From: Chloroflexota bacterium
GTDB taxonomy: Bacteria > Chloroflexota > Dehalococcoidia > Lucifugimonadales > UBA3495
NCBI GenBank assembly: GCA_002721995.1
Contig: PBMF01000014.1
Coordinates: forward strand, 15,541-79,540
Length of the DNA stretch: 64,000 nt
Direction of reading: 5' to 3'
The translations under genes and the position numbers were made by a program. Below are positions 19,854 to 28,025 of the stretch, piece by piece (within the stretch, counting starts at the first letter, position 1; every line of letters begins with the position of its first letter). A model generated the notes under the pieces. The model worked only from the letters and a program-made list of their open reading frames with translations. It ran no database searches and was not told the DNA's origin.

Positions 19854-20987
19854 GTGAGTCTGGACGTTTATTACTTCACGGAGATGCCTTACCACTACAT
19901 CGACGATGAATTGGCGGAGCAATGGCCGTCCCTGCGGCTGACCTTCCCCAACAGCTACTTCGACCCCAACAAGGCCACCGACCTGTTCAAGCGATATTTG
20001 GACGAGTTCCAATACGCCGAGGAGGCCGGTTTCCAGGGGCTGATGATCAACGAGCACCACAACACCCCGTCCTGCATGGACGTTGAGGTGAACATCACGG
20101 GAGGCATCCTCTCCCGTCTGACCTCCAAGGCCAAGATTCTCATGCTAGGCAACATGCTGCCCACCTCGGACAACCCTCCCAGGCTGGCCGAAGAAATAGC
20201 CATGCTGGACGTCATCTCAGGCGGACGCATCGTCTCAGGGTTCGTGCGGGGCATCGGCGTGGAAAGCTGGGCCAACAACACCAACCCCGTGTACAACCGT
20301 GAGCGGTTCGAGGAGTGCCACGACCTGATAATCAAGACCTGGACCACCCCCGGCCCCTTCCGCTGGGAGGGTAAGCACTACCAGTACCGGGCGGTGAACC
20401 CCTGGATGGTGCCGGTGCAAAAGCCCCATCCGCCGGTGTGGGTGCCGGGCACGGGCAGTCCCGAGACCGTGGCCTGGGCCGCCGACAACCACTACACCTA
20501 CGCCGCTTTCCTCACCGAACTCTCCCGGGCCAAGCAGCTATTCGCCAACTACCGGGAACACGCCGCCAAGACCGGCTGGGAGCCGGGGCCGGACAAGTTC
20601 GCCTTCATGATCTGCGCCCACGTCAACGAGACCGACGAGAAGGCCCAGGAGTCGGGCAAAGCATTCATGTGGCGCATGGGACATCCGCTGAAGGGCCCCA
20701 GGGAATACTGGGCGCCACCGGGCTATTTCTCCAGGGCCGGCACCCAGGCAAACGCTGCCCGCCGCCAGCGGCCCATGAACGAACTGTCCTACCAGGAGCT
20801 GCAGGACGACTACCACCTGGTGGTGGGCAGCCCCGACACGGTCATCAAGAAACTGCGGCACATAAAAGAGGAACTGGGCATCGGATCATTACTGCTGGAA
20901 GCCCAGGGCGGCCCGCTGTCCCACGAGGACACCATGCGGTCCATAAAACTCATGGGCGAAGAAGTCATACCCGCTCTGCAGGACTAA
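19854..20987 (+). CDS. LLM-class flavin-dependent monooxygenase (paralogue)
   Basis: A 377-residue oxygenase with a GTG start and AAAGGAG 6 nt upstream. It shares long blocks with the enzyme at 17773: EEAGFQGLMINEHHNTPSC, SGGRIVSGFVRGIGVESW, NRERFEECHDLI and WTTPGPFRWEGKHYQYR, so the pair probably arose by duplication around the hydrolase. Differences are concentrated in the C-terminal third, where this protein has a GPREYWAPPGYFSRAG stretch, suggesting a different substrate range. It needs a flavin reductase, and none is visible nearby. Confidence 0.92.
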   Translation: MSLDVYYFTEMPYHYIDDELAEQWPSLRLTFPNSYFDPNKATDLFKRYLDEFQYAEEAGFQGLMINEHHNTPSCMDVEVNITGGILSRLTSKAKILMLGNMLPTSDNPPRLAEEIAMLDVISGGRIVSGFVRGIGVESWANNTNPVYNRERFEECHDLIIKTWTTPGPFRWEGKHYQYRAVNPWMVPVQKPHPPVWVPGTGSPETVAWAADNHYTYAAFLTELSRAKQLFANYREHAAKTGWEPGPDKFAFMICAHVNETDEKAQESGKAFMWRMGHPLKGPREYWAPPGYFSRAGTQANAARRQRPMNELSYQELQDDYHLVVGSPDTVIKKLRHIKEELGIGSLLLEAQGGPLSHEDTMRSIKLMGEEVIPALQD

Positions 20988-21021
20988 TTAGCCTCAGACC
21001 AGATCCCCAACTTGACGATTC

Positions 21022-21058
21022 GTCCCTTCCCCCTCTGGGGAAGGTTAGGATGGGGTAC
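21022..21058. repeat. C-run/G-run repeat between operons
   Basis: The stretch cgtcccttccccctctgggg followed by aaggttaggatgggg forms an imperfect hairpin (CCTTCCCC with GGGGAAGG). It lies between the convergent monooxygenase and dehydrogenase genes and resembles the palindromes at 34285 and 44079. Confidence 0.4.
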
Positions 21059-21101
21059 ACTCCGCAGAATAACGCCGGAACACGAACCTGAGCGCTGACC
21101 C

Positions 21102-22178
21102 CTAAAACAAACAGTTCACCGACAGCTCGCCGCAGGTGTCCCGGATCCACTCGGCCACTTCCGGATGAAGGGGGATTCCCTCCTTGCGGCGGACGGCCTC
21201 CACCTCGGCCTCAGGCAGTCCGGCCACCAGCACCCGGTCGTGGCCCGGCGCCGGCTTGGTGCTCTGCATCATCTGCGACCACTCGTCCATCTGCACTTTG
21301 AAGGGCTCCACGTCGGTGAAAGCCTCGATGCTGTAGGCGGCAACGTAGTGGCCGAAGTTGGGACGGCCCGGCACCGCGCCGTAACCGAAACCAGTCAGCA
21401 CCCCGGCCAGGATGTCCACGATGCAGGAAAGCCCGTAGCCCTTGTGGGACCCCAGTTCCCGGTCGCTGCCCAAGGGCAACAGGGTTACGTTCTCCGGGGC
21501 CTGTGAGGGTTCCATGATGGGGCTGCCGTCTTCCGCAGCCAGCCAGCCGCCGGGGATCTCCGCGCCCAACCGGCCCGCGATGCGAATCTTGTTCACCGCC
21601 ACAGAACTGGTGGCCGCGTCGAAGACAAAGGGCGGCTCGTTCTTGGCCGGTACCGCGATGGCGATGGGATTGGTGCCAAGCCTTGGCTCAGCCCCGAATG
21701 TGGGCAGCACCGAGGGTGGGCAGCTGGTCATGCAGACGCCGATCATGTCATGCTCCAAAGCCCTCATGGCGTGGTAGGACGCCATGCCCAAGTGGCGGGC
21801 GTTGCCGATGGTGACCATGCCAACACCCACTTTCTTGGCCTTCTCAATGGCGATGTCCATGGCCTTGGGGGTGATAATCGTGCCCAGACCGCGGTCCGAG
21901 TCCACATTGGCGGCGGCTGGAGTCTCCCTGATCACCTTCCAGTTGGGCTTGGGGTTGATCGAGCCTTCCTGATAACCGGCCACATAGCTTTTCAGCATGT
22001 TGGACACACCATGGGAGTCCACACCCCGCAGATCGGCCAGCACCTGGACGTCGGCGGCCAACAGCGCGTCTTCCGGCGGTACGCCCATCTTCTCGAAGAT
22101 ACCGGCCACCGTCCTCTTCAGGTCGTCGTCCTTCACGAATTCCGCGTCGTCATGGCTAACCTTGAACTGCTCTAGCAA
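21102..22178 (-). CDS. Malate/L-lactate/ureidoglycolate dehydrogenase family (Ldh_2)
   Basis: About 358 residues of the NAD(P)-dependent Ldh_2 family, which reduces or oxidises 2-hydroxy acids and has no Rossmann fold. Marks are LRGVDSHGVSNML, the GMVTIGNARHLGMASYHAM stretch with the catalytic histidine, TSCPPSVLPTFGAEPRLGTNPIA and LGSHKGYGLSCIVDIL. I choose a TTG start (22176-22178, LLEQFK) because GAGGAG lies 7 nt upstream and the extra residues further up do not match the family. Substrate is uncertain. Confidence 0.87.
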   Translation of the reverse strand: MLEQFKVSHDDAEFVKDDDLKRTVAGIFEKMGVPPEDALLAADVQVLADLRGVDSHGVSNMLKSYVAGYQEGSINPKPNWKVIRETPAAANVDSDRGLGTIITPKAMDIAIEKAKKVGVGMVTIGNARHLGMASYHAMRALEHDMIGVCMTSCPPSVLPTFGAEPRLGTNPIAIAVPAKNEPPFVFDAATSSVAVNKIRIAGRLGAEIPGGWLAAEDGSPIMEPSQAPENVTLLPLGSDRELGSHKGYGLSCIVDILAGVLTGFGYGAVPGRPNFGHYVAAYSIEAFTDVEPFKVQMDEWSQMMQSTKPAPGHDRVLVAGLPEAEVEAVRRKEGIPLHPEVAEWIRDTCGELSVNCLF

Positions 22179-22284
22179 CTTGTAACTCCTCTGTCTGTCA
22201 GGGATGCGGGCCGGACTCGCGCCCAGGCCCACCCAATCGTCTGTGCCCGAAGTATAGCACTGGCGTACCGCCGTGGCCCCCGGC

Positions 22285-22300
22285 TATAATCCGGCCAATC
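22285..22300 (+). promoter_or_regulatory. -10 box with flanking GGC/GCC for the M42 peptidase gene
   Basis: TATAAT at 22285-22290 within GGCTATAATCCGGCCAATCC, 39 nt before the ATG. A near-identical stretch precedes the MFS gene at 47410-47432. No clear -35 box. Confidence 0.45.
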
Positions 22301-22328
22301 CCCGCGCTGGTATTCCCAGAGGATTTCG

Positions 22329-23447
22329 ATGAGCGACCCCAAAGAGCAGGCCCTGGACTTCCTATCAAGGCTGGGCGTCAACCCCGCCACCGCTTTCCGA
22401 GAAACCGGAGTGGCCGACACTGTAATAGCCATCCTGGACGAGATTGGAGTGGGCTACCAGCAAGACAGCTTCGGGAACATCATCGCCAAGGTCCCGGGTG
22501 CAGACTCAACCGCCAATCCCCTGGCAGTGGTCGCCCACATGGACCATCCAGGCTTCGAGATTACGGCCCACCATCCGGAAGGCGACAACAAGGGCTACGT
22601 GGCCAAGGCCATGGGCGGTGTGCCCCAGGCCAGCTTCGAGCCGGGAATCCCGGTGCAGGTGCTGCTGCCCGACGGCAGCCGGGCCAAGGGTGTCACCGGC
22701 GGCAAGTACGGCGACGAGGCCGAGCGGCAGGTTCTGATCCGGTTGGAGCAGCCCCAGGACCTGGAGCCGCCAATCTCCGTGGTCTTCGACCTGGTGGACT
22801 TTGAGCTGGACGGCGAACACATCCGGATGCGTGCCGTGGACGACCTGGCCGGCTGCGGCAGCATACTGGCCGCCCTGGCCCGGCTCAGCGAGGGCGACCC
22901 GCCGCCGGGTGACGTCTACGGCGTGTTCACCCGCGCCGAGGAGGTTGGCCTGGTGGGCGCAAGGCTCATGGCCGAGGCGGGTACGTTACCCCCTGAGACA
23001 TTGGTCATATCCGCCGAGTCCAGCCGGACCCTGCCAGGGGCCGAGATGGGTCAGGGCATCGTCATCAGGGTGGGTGACGCCGGTTTCACCTTCACCGCCG
23101 ATGCCGAGGCCGTGCTCATTCGCGCCCGGGAGACCCTGCGGGATCAGGACAAAGACTTCAAGTGCCAGCGCCAGTTGATGAGCGGCGGGACCTGCGAGGC
23201 CAGCGCCTTCGCCGTCTACGGCTACCAGACCACGGGCATCGCCTTCCCACTGGGCAACTACCACAACGGCGCTCCCGAGGACAAGATCGAAGCCGAGTAC
23301 ATCCGTATCGACGACTACCTGGGCGGCGTTGAATTAATCACCGAAGCCGCCCGCCGGGTATCGGACCGCACCAACACCGCCTTCCACCAACGACTGCGTG
23401 AGGTGCCCGACCTTCTGCGCCAACGGATGTTGGACACTTCAGGTTGA
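22329..23447 (+). CDS. M42-family metallopeptidase
   Basis: A 372-residue dinuclear zinc aminopeptidase-like protein. Likely ligands and catalytic residues appear in order: AHMDHPGFE (histidine), AVDDLAGCGSI (bridging aspartate), TRAEEVGLVGA (catalytic glutamate pair), SAESSR (acidic ligand) and GNYHNGAPED (late histidine). The DNEFG-type PDZ-like insert lies between the first two. Such enzymes trim peptides in the cytoplasm. AGAGGA precedes the ATG. The M20 peptidase, amidase and gamma-glutamyltransferase nearby suggest a local peptide or amide-use region. Confidence 0.85.
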   Translation: MSDPKEQALDFLSRLGVNPATAFRETGVADTVIAILDEIGVGYQQDSFGNIIAKVPGADSTANPLAVVAHMDHPGFEITAHHPEGDNKGYVAKAMGGVPQASFEPGIPVQVLLPDGSRAKGVTGGKYGDEAERQVLIRLEQPQDLEPPISVVFDLVDFELDGEHIRMRAVDDLAGCGSILAALARLSEGDPPPGDVYGVFTRAEEVGLVGARLMAEAGTLPPETLVISAESSRTLPGAEMGQGIVIRVGDAGFTFTADAEAVLIRARETLRDQDKDFKCQRQLMSGGTCEASAFAVYGYQTTGIAFPLGNYHNGAPEDKIEAEYIRIDDYLGGVELITEAARRVSDRTNTAFHQRLREVPDLLRQRMLDTSG

Positions 23448-23602
23448 GACCGTCACCACCCGTTATTCCCGGCTACATGGGAATCCAGAGATTAACTCAC
23501 TGGTATAGGACTTAACACTAGAACCAAATCTCTAACGCCTGCTCATGGTGAGACTGTCGAACCACTGCTCCGGGCAGGAAATTCGCCAATAACCGGACCA
23601 CC

Positions 23603-23640
23603 CGGCCCTTCGACAAGCTCAGGGTGAGCGGTGCCGAACG
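23603..23640. repeat. Dispersed repeat of the CCCTTCGACAAGCTCAGGG type
   Basis: The element cccttcgacaagctcaggg is followed by tgagcggtgccgaacg, within the spacer before the amidase gene. CCCT and AGGG bound an imperfect palindrome. A diverged copy (cccttcgacgggctcagg) lies inside queA at 41077-41107. The same motif is widely seen in environmental bacterial genomes; its origin is unknown to me. Confidence 0.65.
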
Positions 23641-23674
23641 AACTGCCCAGACGAAAACGTAGGAGTAACATCAA

Positions 23675-25108
23675 ATGGACGCCAATGAAATAGCCTTGCT
23701 ATCAGCCACAGAGTTGGGCGCGGCCATCAAGGCCAAGCAGGTCTCCCCCGTTGAGGCGGTGGAAGCCTACCTGGAGCGCATCGAGCGCCTAGACCCCACC
23801 ATCAACTCCTACATCACGGTGATGGTCGAGGAAGCCAGGGCCGAAGCCAAACAAGCTGAATCGGACATCCAGGCCGGCAATTACAAAGGCCCGATGCACG
23901 GCGTGCCCATCGCCGTCAAAGACCAGATCTACACCAAGAGTGTGCGCACCACCGACGCCTCCAAAATCCGGGCCGACTTCGTGCCCGACGAGGACGCCAC
24001 CGTTGTGGCCAACCTGAAGCAGGCCGGGGCAATTCTCATCGGCAAGCTGAACATGAGCGAGTTCGCCCACGGCGAGCCCCAGAGTTCCCACTTCGGCCCG
24101 GCCCGAAACCCCTGGGACCTGACCCGCAGCCCTGGTGTGTCCAGCACCGGCTCCGGGGCCGCCACCGCCGCCCGGCTCTGCGCCACGTCATTGGGCGAAG
24201 ACACCGGCGGCTCCATCAGGGGCCCGGCAGCCAACTGCGGACTGGTCGGTCTGCGCCCCACCTGGGGGCGGGTCAGCCGCTACGGCGTGGACGGCGCGGG
24301 CTGGTCCTTCGACACCATCGGCCCAGTCTCACGCACGGCGTCCGACGCCGCCATCACCATCGGCTGCATCGCCGGCTACGACCCCAAGGACCCCTACACC
24401 CACGATGTGCCGGTGCCCGACTACCTGGCTGCGCTGACCGGCGACATCAAGGGACTGAAGGTGGGTGTGGTCCAGGAGCTGATCGACCCGGTGGAACTGG
24501 ACCTGGCCCCGGCCATGCGCCAGTCCGTGTTGAACGCCGTGGAAGTGCTGGCCGAACTGGGCGCAGAGGTGCGGCAGGTGTCCATGCCCCTGGCCGAAAA
24601 GACCGGCTACGTCACCCGCGCCATCACCCACGTGGACCGGGTGAACATCCACCCCGAGTGGCTGCGGGAGCGGCCCGAGGACTACCACCCCAACACCCGC
24701 GTCCACTTCACCACCGCCAACCTCATACCCGGCCAGGTCTACCTCAAGGCCCAAAAACTGCGCACCATGGTACGGGAGCAGGTGCTGGGACTGCTGGAAG
24801 AGGTGGACGTGCTGGTCCAGCCCACGTCGGGCCACCCCGCCAACGTCATCAACCTGGAACAGAAGGTGGAAAGCCAAGCTGGAGCCAAAGCCGCCCTGGC
24901 TGCCGGCGGGTTCCGGGGCCCCTACAGTCTAAGCGGCGCGCCCGCCCTGTCCATCCTCTGCGGGTTCACTTCAGAAGGGGATGGAGGGTTGCCCCTGGCC
25001 ATGCAGATAGCGGGCCGCCCCTTCGACGAAGCCACGGTCCTACGCGTGGCCCACGCCTACGAACAGGCCACGGACTGGACCAAGAGAGTACCGCCTGCCG
25101 CGCTCTAG
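23675..25108 (+). CDS. Amidase-signature family hydrolase
   Basis: A 477-residue amidase with the Ser-cisSer-Lys triad: lysine in PIAVKDQIYT (near residue 81), the glycine/serine-rich PGVSSTGSGAATAARLC, and nucleophile serine in GEDTGGSIRGPAANCG. It would hydrolyse carboxamides, with a substrate undefined by sequence; it resembles GatA, but no gatB or gatC is near, so tRNA amidation is unlikely. AGGAG is placed well before the ATG. A degenerate membrane-protein gene follows after 23 nt. Confidence 0.9.
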   Translation: MDANEIALLSATELGAAIKAKQVSPVEAVEAYLERIERLDPTINSYITVMVEEARAEAKQAESDIQAGNYKGPMHGVPIAVKDQIYTKSVRTTDASKIRADFVPDEDATVVANLKQAGAILIGKLNMSEFAHGEPQSSHFGPARNPWDLTRSPGVSSTGSGAATAARLCATSLGEDTGGSIRGPAANCGLVGLRPTWGRVSRYGVDGAGWSFDTIGPVSRTASDAAITIGCIAGYDPKDPYTHDVPVPDYLAALTGDIKGLKVGVVQELIDPVELDLAPAMRQSVLNAVEVLAELGAEVRQVSMPLAEKTGYVTRAITHVDRVNIHPEWLRERPEDYHPNTRVHFTTANLIPGQVYLKAQKLRTMVREQVLGLLEEVDVLVQPTSGHPANVINLEQKVESQAGAKAALAAGGFRGPYSLSGAPALSILCGFTSEGDGGLPLAMQIAGRPFDEATVLRVAHAYEQATDWTKRVPPAAL

Positions 25109-25131
25109 AGCCGCCCCACGGTCTTTACTGC

Positions 25132-26608
25132 ATGCCTAGACTGAAGATAGTGCTCCCCGCGCTGGCCCTGGTGGGGAGCCTGGCAGCCTGGCCGGTCTAC
25201 GCACACGGGTTCGGCCAGCGCACAGAATTGCCCGTACCTCTCGGGTATTCCCTTGTTGGTGCTGGACTGGCGGCATAACCTCATCGGCCACCGTTGGTCC
25301 AAGGGCGTCCTCACCTCTCCTTTGACACTGCTGCCAGTTAAACTGGTCTCGGTATTACTCTTGGGCTTGGTCATCGCAACCGGGTTCGGCGGCGACTCCA
25401 GCCCTCTCCTCAACTTCAGCCCCGTCTTTGTCTGGGTAATTTGGTGGGTGGGCATGTCCATCACGGTAGCGCTGTTGGGGAATTTCTGGGCCCTGCTCAA
25501 TCCGTGGAAGATCATCTTCGGATGGGCTGAGGGGATTCACCGGCTGGTGCGGCCGGGACGCAATCTTTCCTTGGCCCGCGACTATCCCGCTCGGTGGGGG
25601 ATCTGGCCGGCCCTGGCCCTGTTCCTCATCTATGCCTGAGTGCAAGACGCCTACCCAAAGGCCGATGTTCCGTTCCATATCGCCACGCTGGTCTCTTCCT
25701 ACTCGGTGTTAACGCTTAGCGGGATGTTTGTCTTCGGGAGGAACCAGTGGCTGAGAAAGGGGGAGATATTCTCCCTGGTGTTCGGACTCTTCAGCCGTCT
25801 CTCAGTGACAGAAGTCCGCGTCAACGACGGGGCGGCCTGCCAGCAGTGCGCCGTCGAATGCCGGGGCTCGGACGGGAATTGCGTGGACTGCTACCCATGT
25901 TTCCAGAGGGCCAATGACCGGGAGATTAATCTGAGACCACCTGCCATCGGTCTGGGCCGCAACGAACCGGTGACCGACGACCTATTGGCGCTGGTTGTCC
26001 TCATGCTGGGCACAGTGACCTTCGACGGGTTCAGCGCCACGCCGGCGTGGGACGATTTCCGAAGATTCTCCGTGGACCTGATGGGAGCGGGTGGCGGAGA
26101 TGTCTTGAACAGCCTGGTCCTGGCCGACACCCTTGGGGTGCTACTGGTGCCTGTGGGTTTTCTGCTCGTCTATCTGCTGTTTGCCAGATTCATGGCCCGC
26201 TACGCCAAGGGACGCGGCGGCGCCCTGGAGATAGCCCGAATCTTGGGGGTTTCACTCATCCACATCGCACTGGCCTACAACATCGCCCACTTCATCAACC
26301 TACTGTTGATACAGGGGCAACTGATCATTCCACTTTCGTCGGACCCCTTCAGCTTCGGTTGGGACCTTTTCGGGACGGTGGACTACTCGCTGAATCTGAC
26401 AATCTTCAACCCGCGAGTGCTCTGGTTCCTCTCTGTGGCGCTGATAGTATTGGGCCACGCGCTGGCCGTCTACCTGGCGCATCTGGCGGCTGTGCGGACA
26501 TTTGGCGACCGGGTGACGGTCATGAAGAGCAAATATCCCATGCTGACCCTGATGGTGGTCTACACGGTCATCAGCCTCTGGATCATCGCCCAGCCGATAA
26601 TAGAATAG
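25132..26608 (+). pseudogene. Degraded polytopic membrane protein (fenitrothion-hydrolase-like family)
   Basis: The ATG at 25132 opens a signal peptide (MPRLKIVLPALALVGSLAAW...AHGFGQRTELPVPLG). The frame then stops at about 25278 (GLAA-stop) and continues in another frame from about 25253 (GHRWSKGVLTSPLTLL). That frame is interrupted by UGA at 25637-25639 in LIYA-VQDAYP, where relatives usually have tryptophan. The rest, through 26608, has many membrane helices and a cysteine-rich loop (CQQCAVECRGSDGNCVDCYPC). A first-helix deletion, frameshift and stop together indicate a decayed gene. Relatives are multi-helix proteins annotated by similarity to fenitrothion hydrolase; that activity is not established here. 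Confidence 0.6.
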
Positions 26609-26633
26609 CCGCGGCTACCGGTCCCGATTCTCC

Positions 26634-27992
26634 CTACTTCTCCGCCAACAGGTCGTAGGCCAAAGCCAGCATGATGCGGGTGCCGCTGATCAGGCTGCGC
26701 ACGCCCACCGACTCGTTGGTGCCGTGGATGAAGCTCAGCATGGGGTCGTCGTCGGGGTGGGAGCCCACCATGCCGTAGGTGGTGGTGCCCAGGTTCCGCG
26801 TGAACCGCGAGTCGGTGAACCCGGTGTTCAGCGACGGCACCCACTGGATGTCGTCCCGCTCCAGGGCGTGGGCCGTGCTTAATTGAATCCGCTGGGCGAA
26901 GTCCGTCTCAAAGGGCGACGAGTTGGGGACCGACATGTAGTCGATGTCTATCTCCACGTTGGGGATCCCGTCCAGGATCTTCTCCAGCTCCTTCCTGACG
27001 TAGGCCTCGTCCTGATGGGGCAGCGTGCGCACGTCGCAGGTCAACTTCACCGCTTCGGGCACGCTGTTGGACTTGATGCCACCCTGGATCATGGTGGGCG
27101 TGATGGTCATGCGAGACAGTGCTTTCATGATCGAAGCGAATCGGGGGTTATCGTCCTCGGTGTCGGCGATTATCTGGTCGATGTTCTCCGCCGAAGGCCG
27201 GTCCTCGATGGCGAAGGTGGACAGGTGCTGGAAGAGGCTGGTGGTGGTGTCCCGCTCGGGCTCATAGGCCTCGATACGCTTCACGACCTCAGAAAGGCCG
27301 AACAGCGCGTTCGAACCCTGCCAGGGCGTGGAGGCGTGGGCGCTGGAGCCCCTGACCTCGATCTCCAACTGCAGGCGTCCTTTCTCGCCCACGCCCAGCA
27401 GATAGGTCAGGTTTCCCGCAGCCTGGATGGGCACGCCGCCACCCTCGTTGACGGCGAAGGGGGCAGCCAGTTTCTCCGGGTGGTTATCGGCCATCCAGCC
27501 GAACCCGTAGCGGCCGCCGTGTTCCTCGTCGGCGCAGGAGGCCAATATCAGGCTGTCCTTGAGGGCGATGCCGTTGCGCTTGAGCAGGCGAATGGCCATC
27601 AATTGGCAGGTGAGCAGGGCCTTGCAGTCGGAGGCGCCCCGGCCGAAGACCCGGCCGTCGGCCAGGGTGGCGCTGAAGGGAGGGAACCGCCATTTCTCCT
27701 CTTCCTCCACGGGCACCACGTCCAGGTGGGACATGAACATCAGCCCCGCTTTGCCCGATGACCCTTCCAGCCTTGCGATGATGTTGCCCCGGTCGGGGGC
27801 CGACTCGATGGTCTCGGACGGGATGCCGTCCTCGGCCAGCCACTTTTCGATGTAGCGGCAGGCCTCGGTCTCGTTGCCGGTGGGCATGAAGCCGGTATTC
27901 ACCGTCGGGATGCGCACCAAGTCCTGCTCCAGGGCGATGATCTCGTCCCGCAGCTCGTCAACCTGGTCCAGCAGTTCCTCTAGCGTAGGCAT
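26634..27992 (-). CDS. M20-family metallopeptidase
   Basis: About 452 residues of the M20 (ArgE/DapE/carboxypeptidase G2-like) zinc family. The metal site is clear: MFMSHLDVVP (HxD near residue 95), GRGASDCKALLTCQ (bridging aspartate), ASCADEEHGG (catalytic EE), and a dimerisation lid domain with VRGSSAHASTPWQG. I start at MPTLEE (ATG 27990-27992), preceded by GGAG 6 nt upstream. It would hydrolyse acyl-amino acids or short peptides. It is followed at 26634 by 25 nt to the convergent membrane pseudogene. Confidence 0.9.
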   Translation of the reverse strand: MPTLEELLDQVDELRDEIIALEQDLVRIPTVNTGFMPTGNETEACRYIEKWLAEDGIPSETIESAPDRGNIIARLEGSSGKAGLMFMSHLDVVPVEEEEKWRFPPFSATLADGRVFGRGASDCKALLTCQLMAIRLLKRNGIALKDSLILASCADEEHGGRYGFGWMADNHPEKLAAPFAVNEGGGVPIQAAGNLTYLLGVGEKGRLQLEIEVRGSSAHASTPWQGSNALFGLSEVVKRIEAYEPERDTTTSLFQHLSTFAIEDRPSAENIDQIIADTEDDNPRFASIMKALSRMTITPTMIQGGIKSNSVPEAVKLTCDVRTLPHQDEAYVRKELEKILDGIPNVEIDIDYMSVPNSSPFETDFAQRIQLSTAHALERDDIQWVPSLNTGFTDSRFTRNLGTTTYGMVGSHPDDDPMLSFIHGTNESVGVRSLISGTRIMLALAYDLLAEK

Positions 27993-28025
27993 TTGATTCT
28001 CCAATGCGTTTGGTTCGTAGTTCCG

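Noticed and set aside
23675-25108. Amidase as GatA of the tRNA amidotransferase
   Set aside because: No gatB or gatC lies near, and the neighbourhood is catabolic; a general amidase is safer.
25637-25639. UGA in the membrane-protein gene as selenocysteine
   Set aside because: The expected residue is tryptophan; the only nearby hairpin (GCCT/AGGC) has no GU loop, and the gene has another frameshift.
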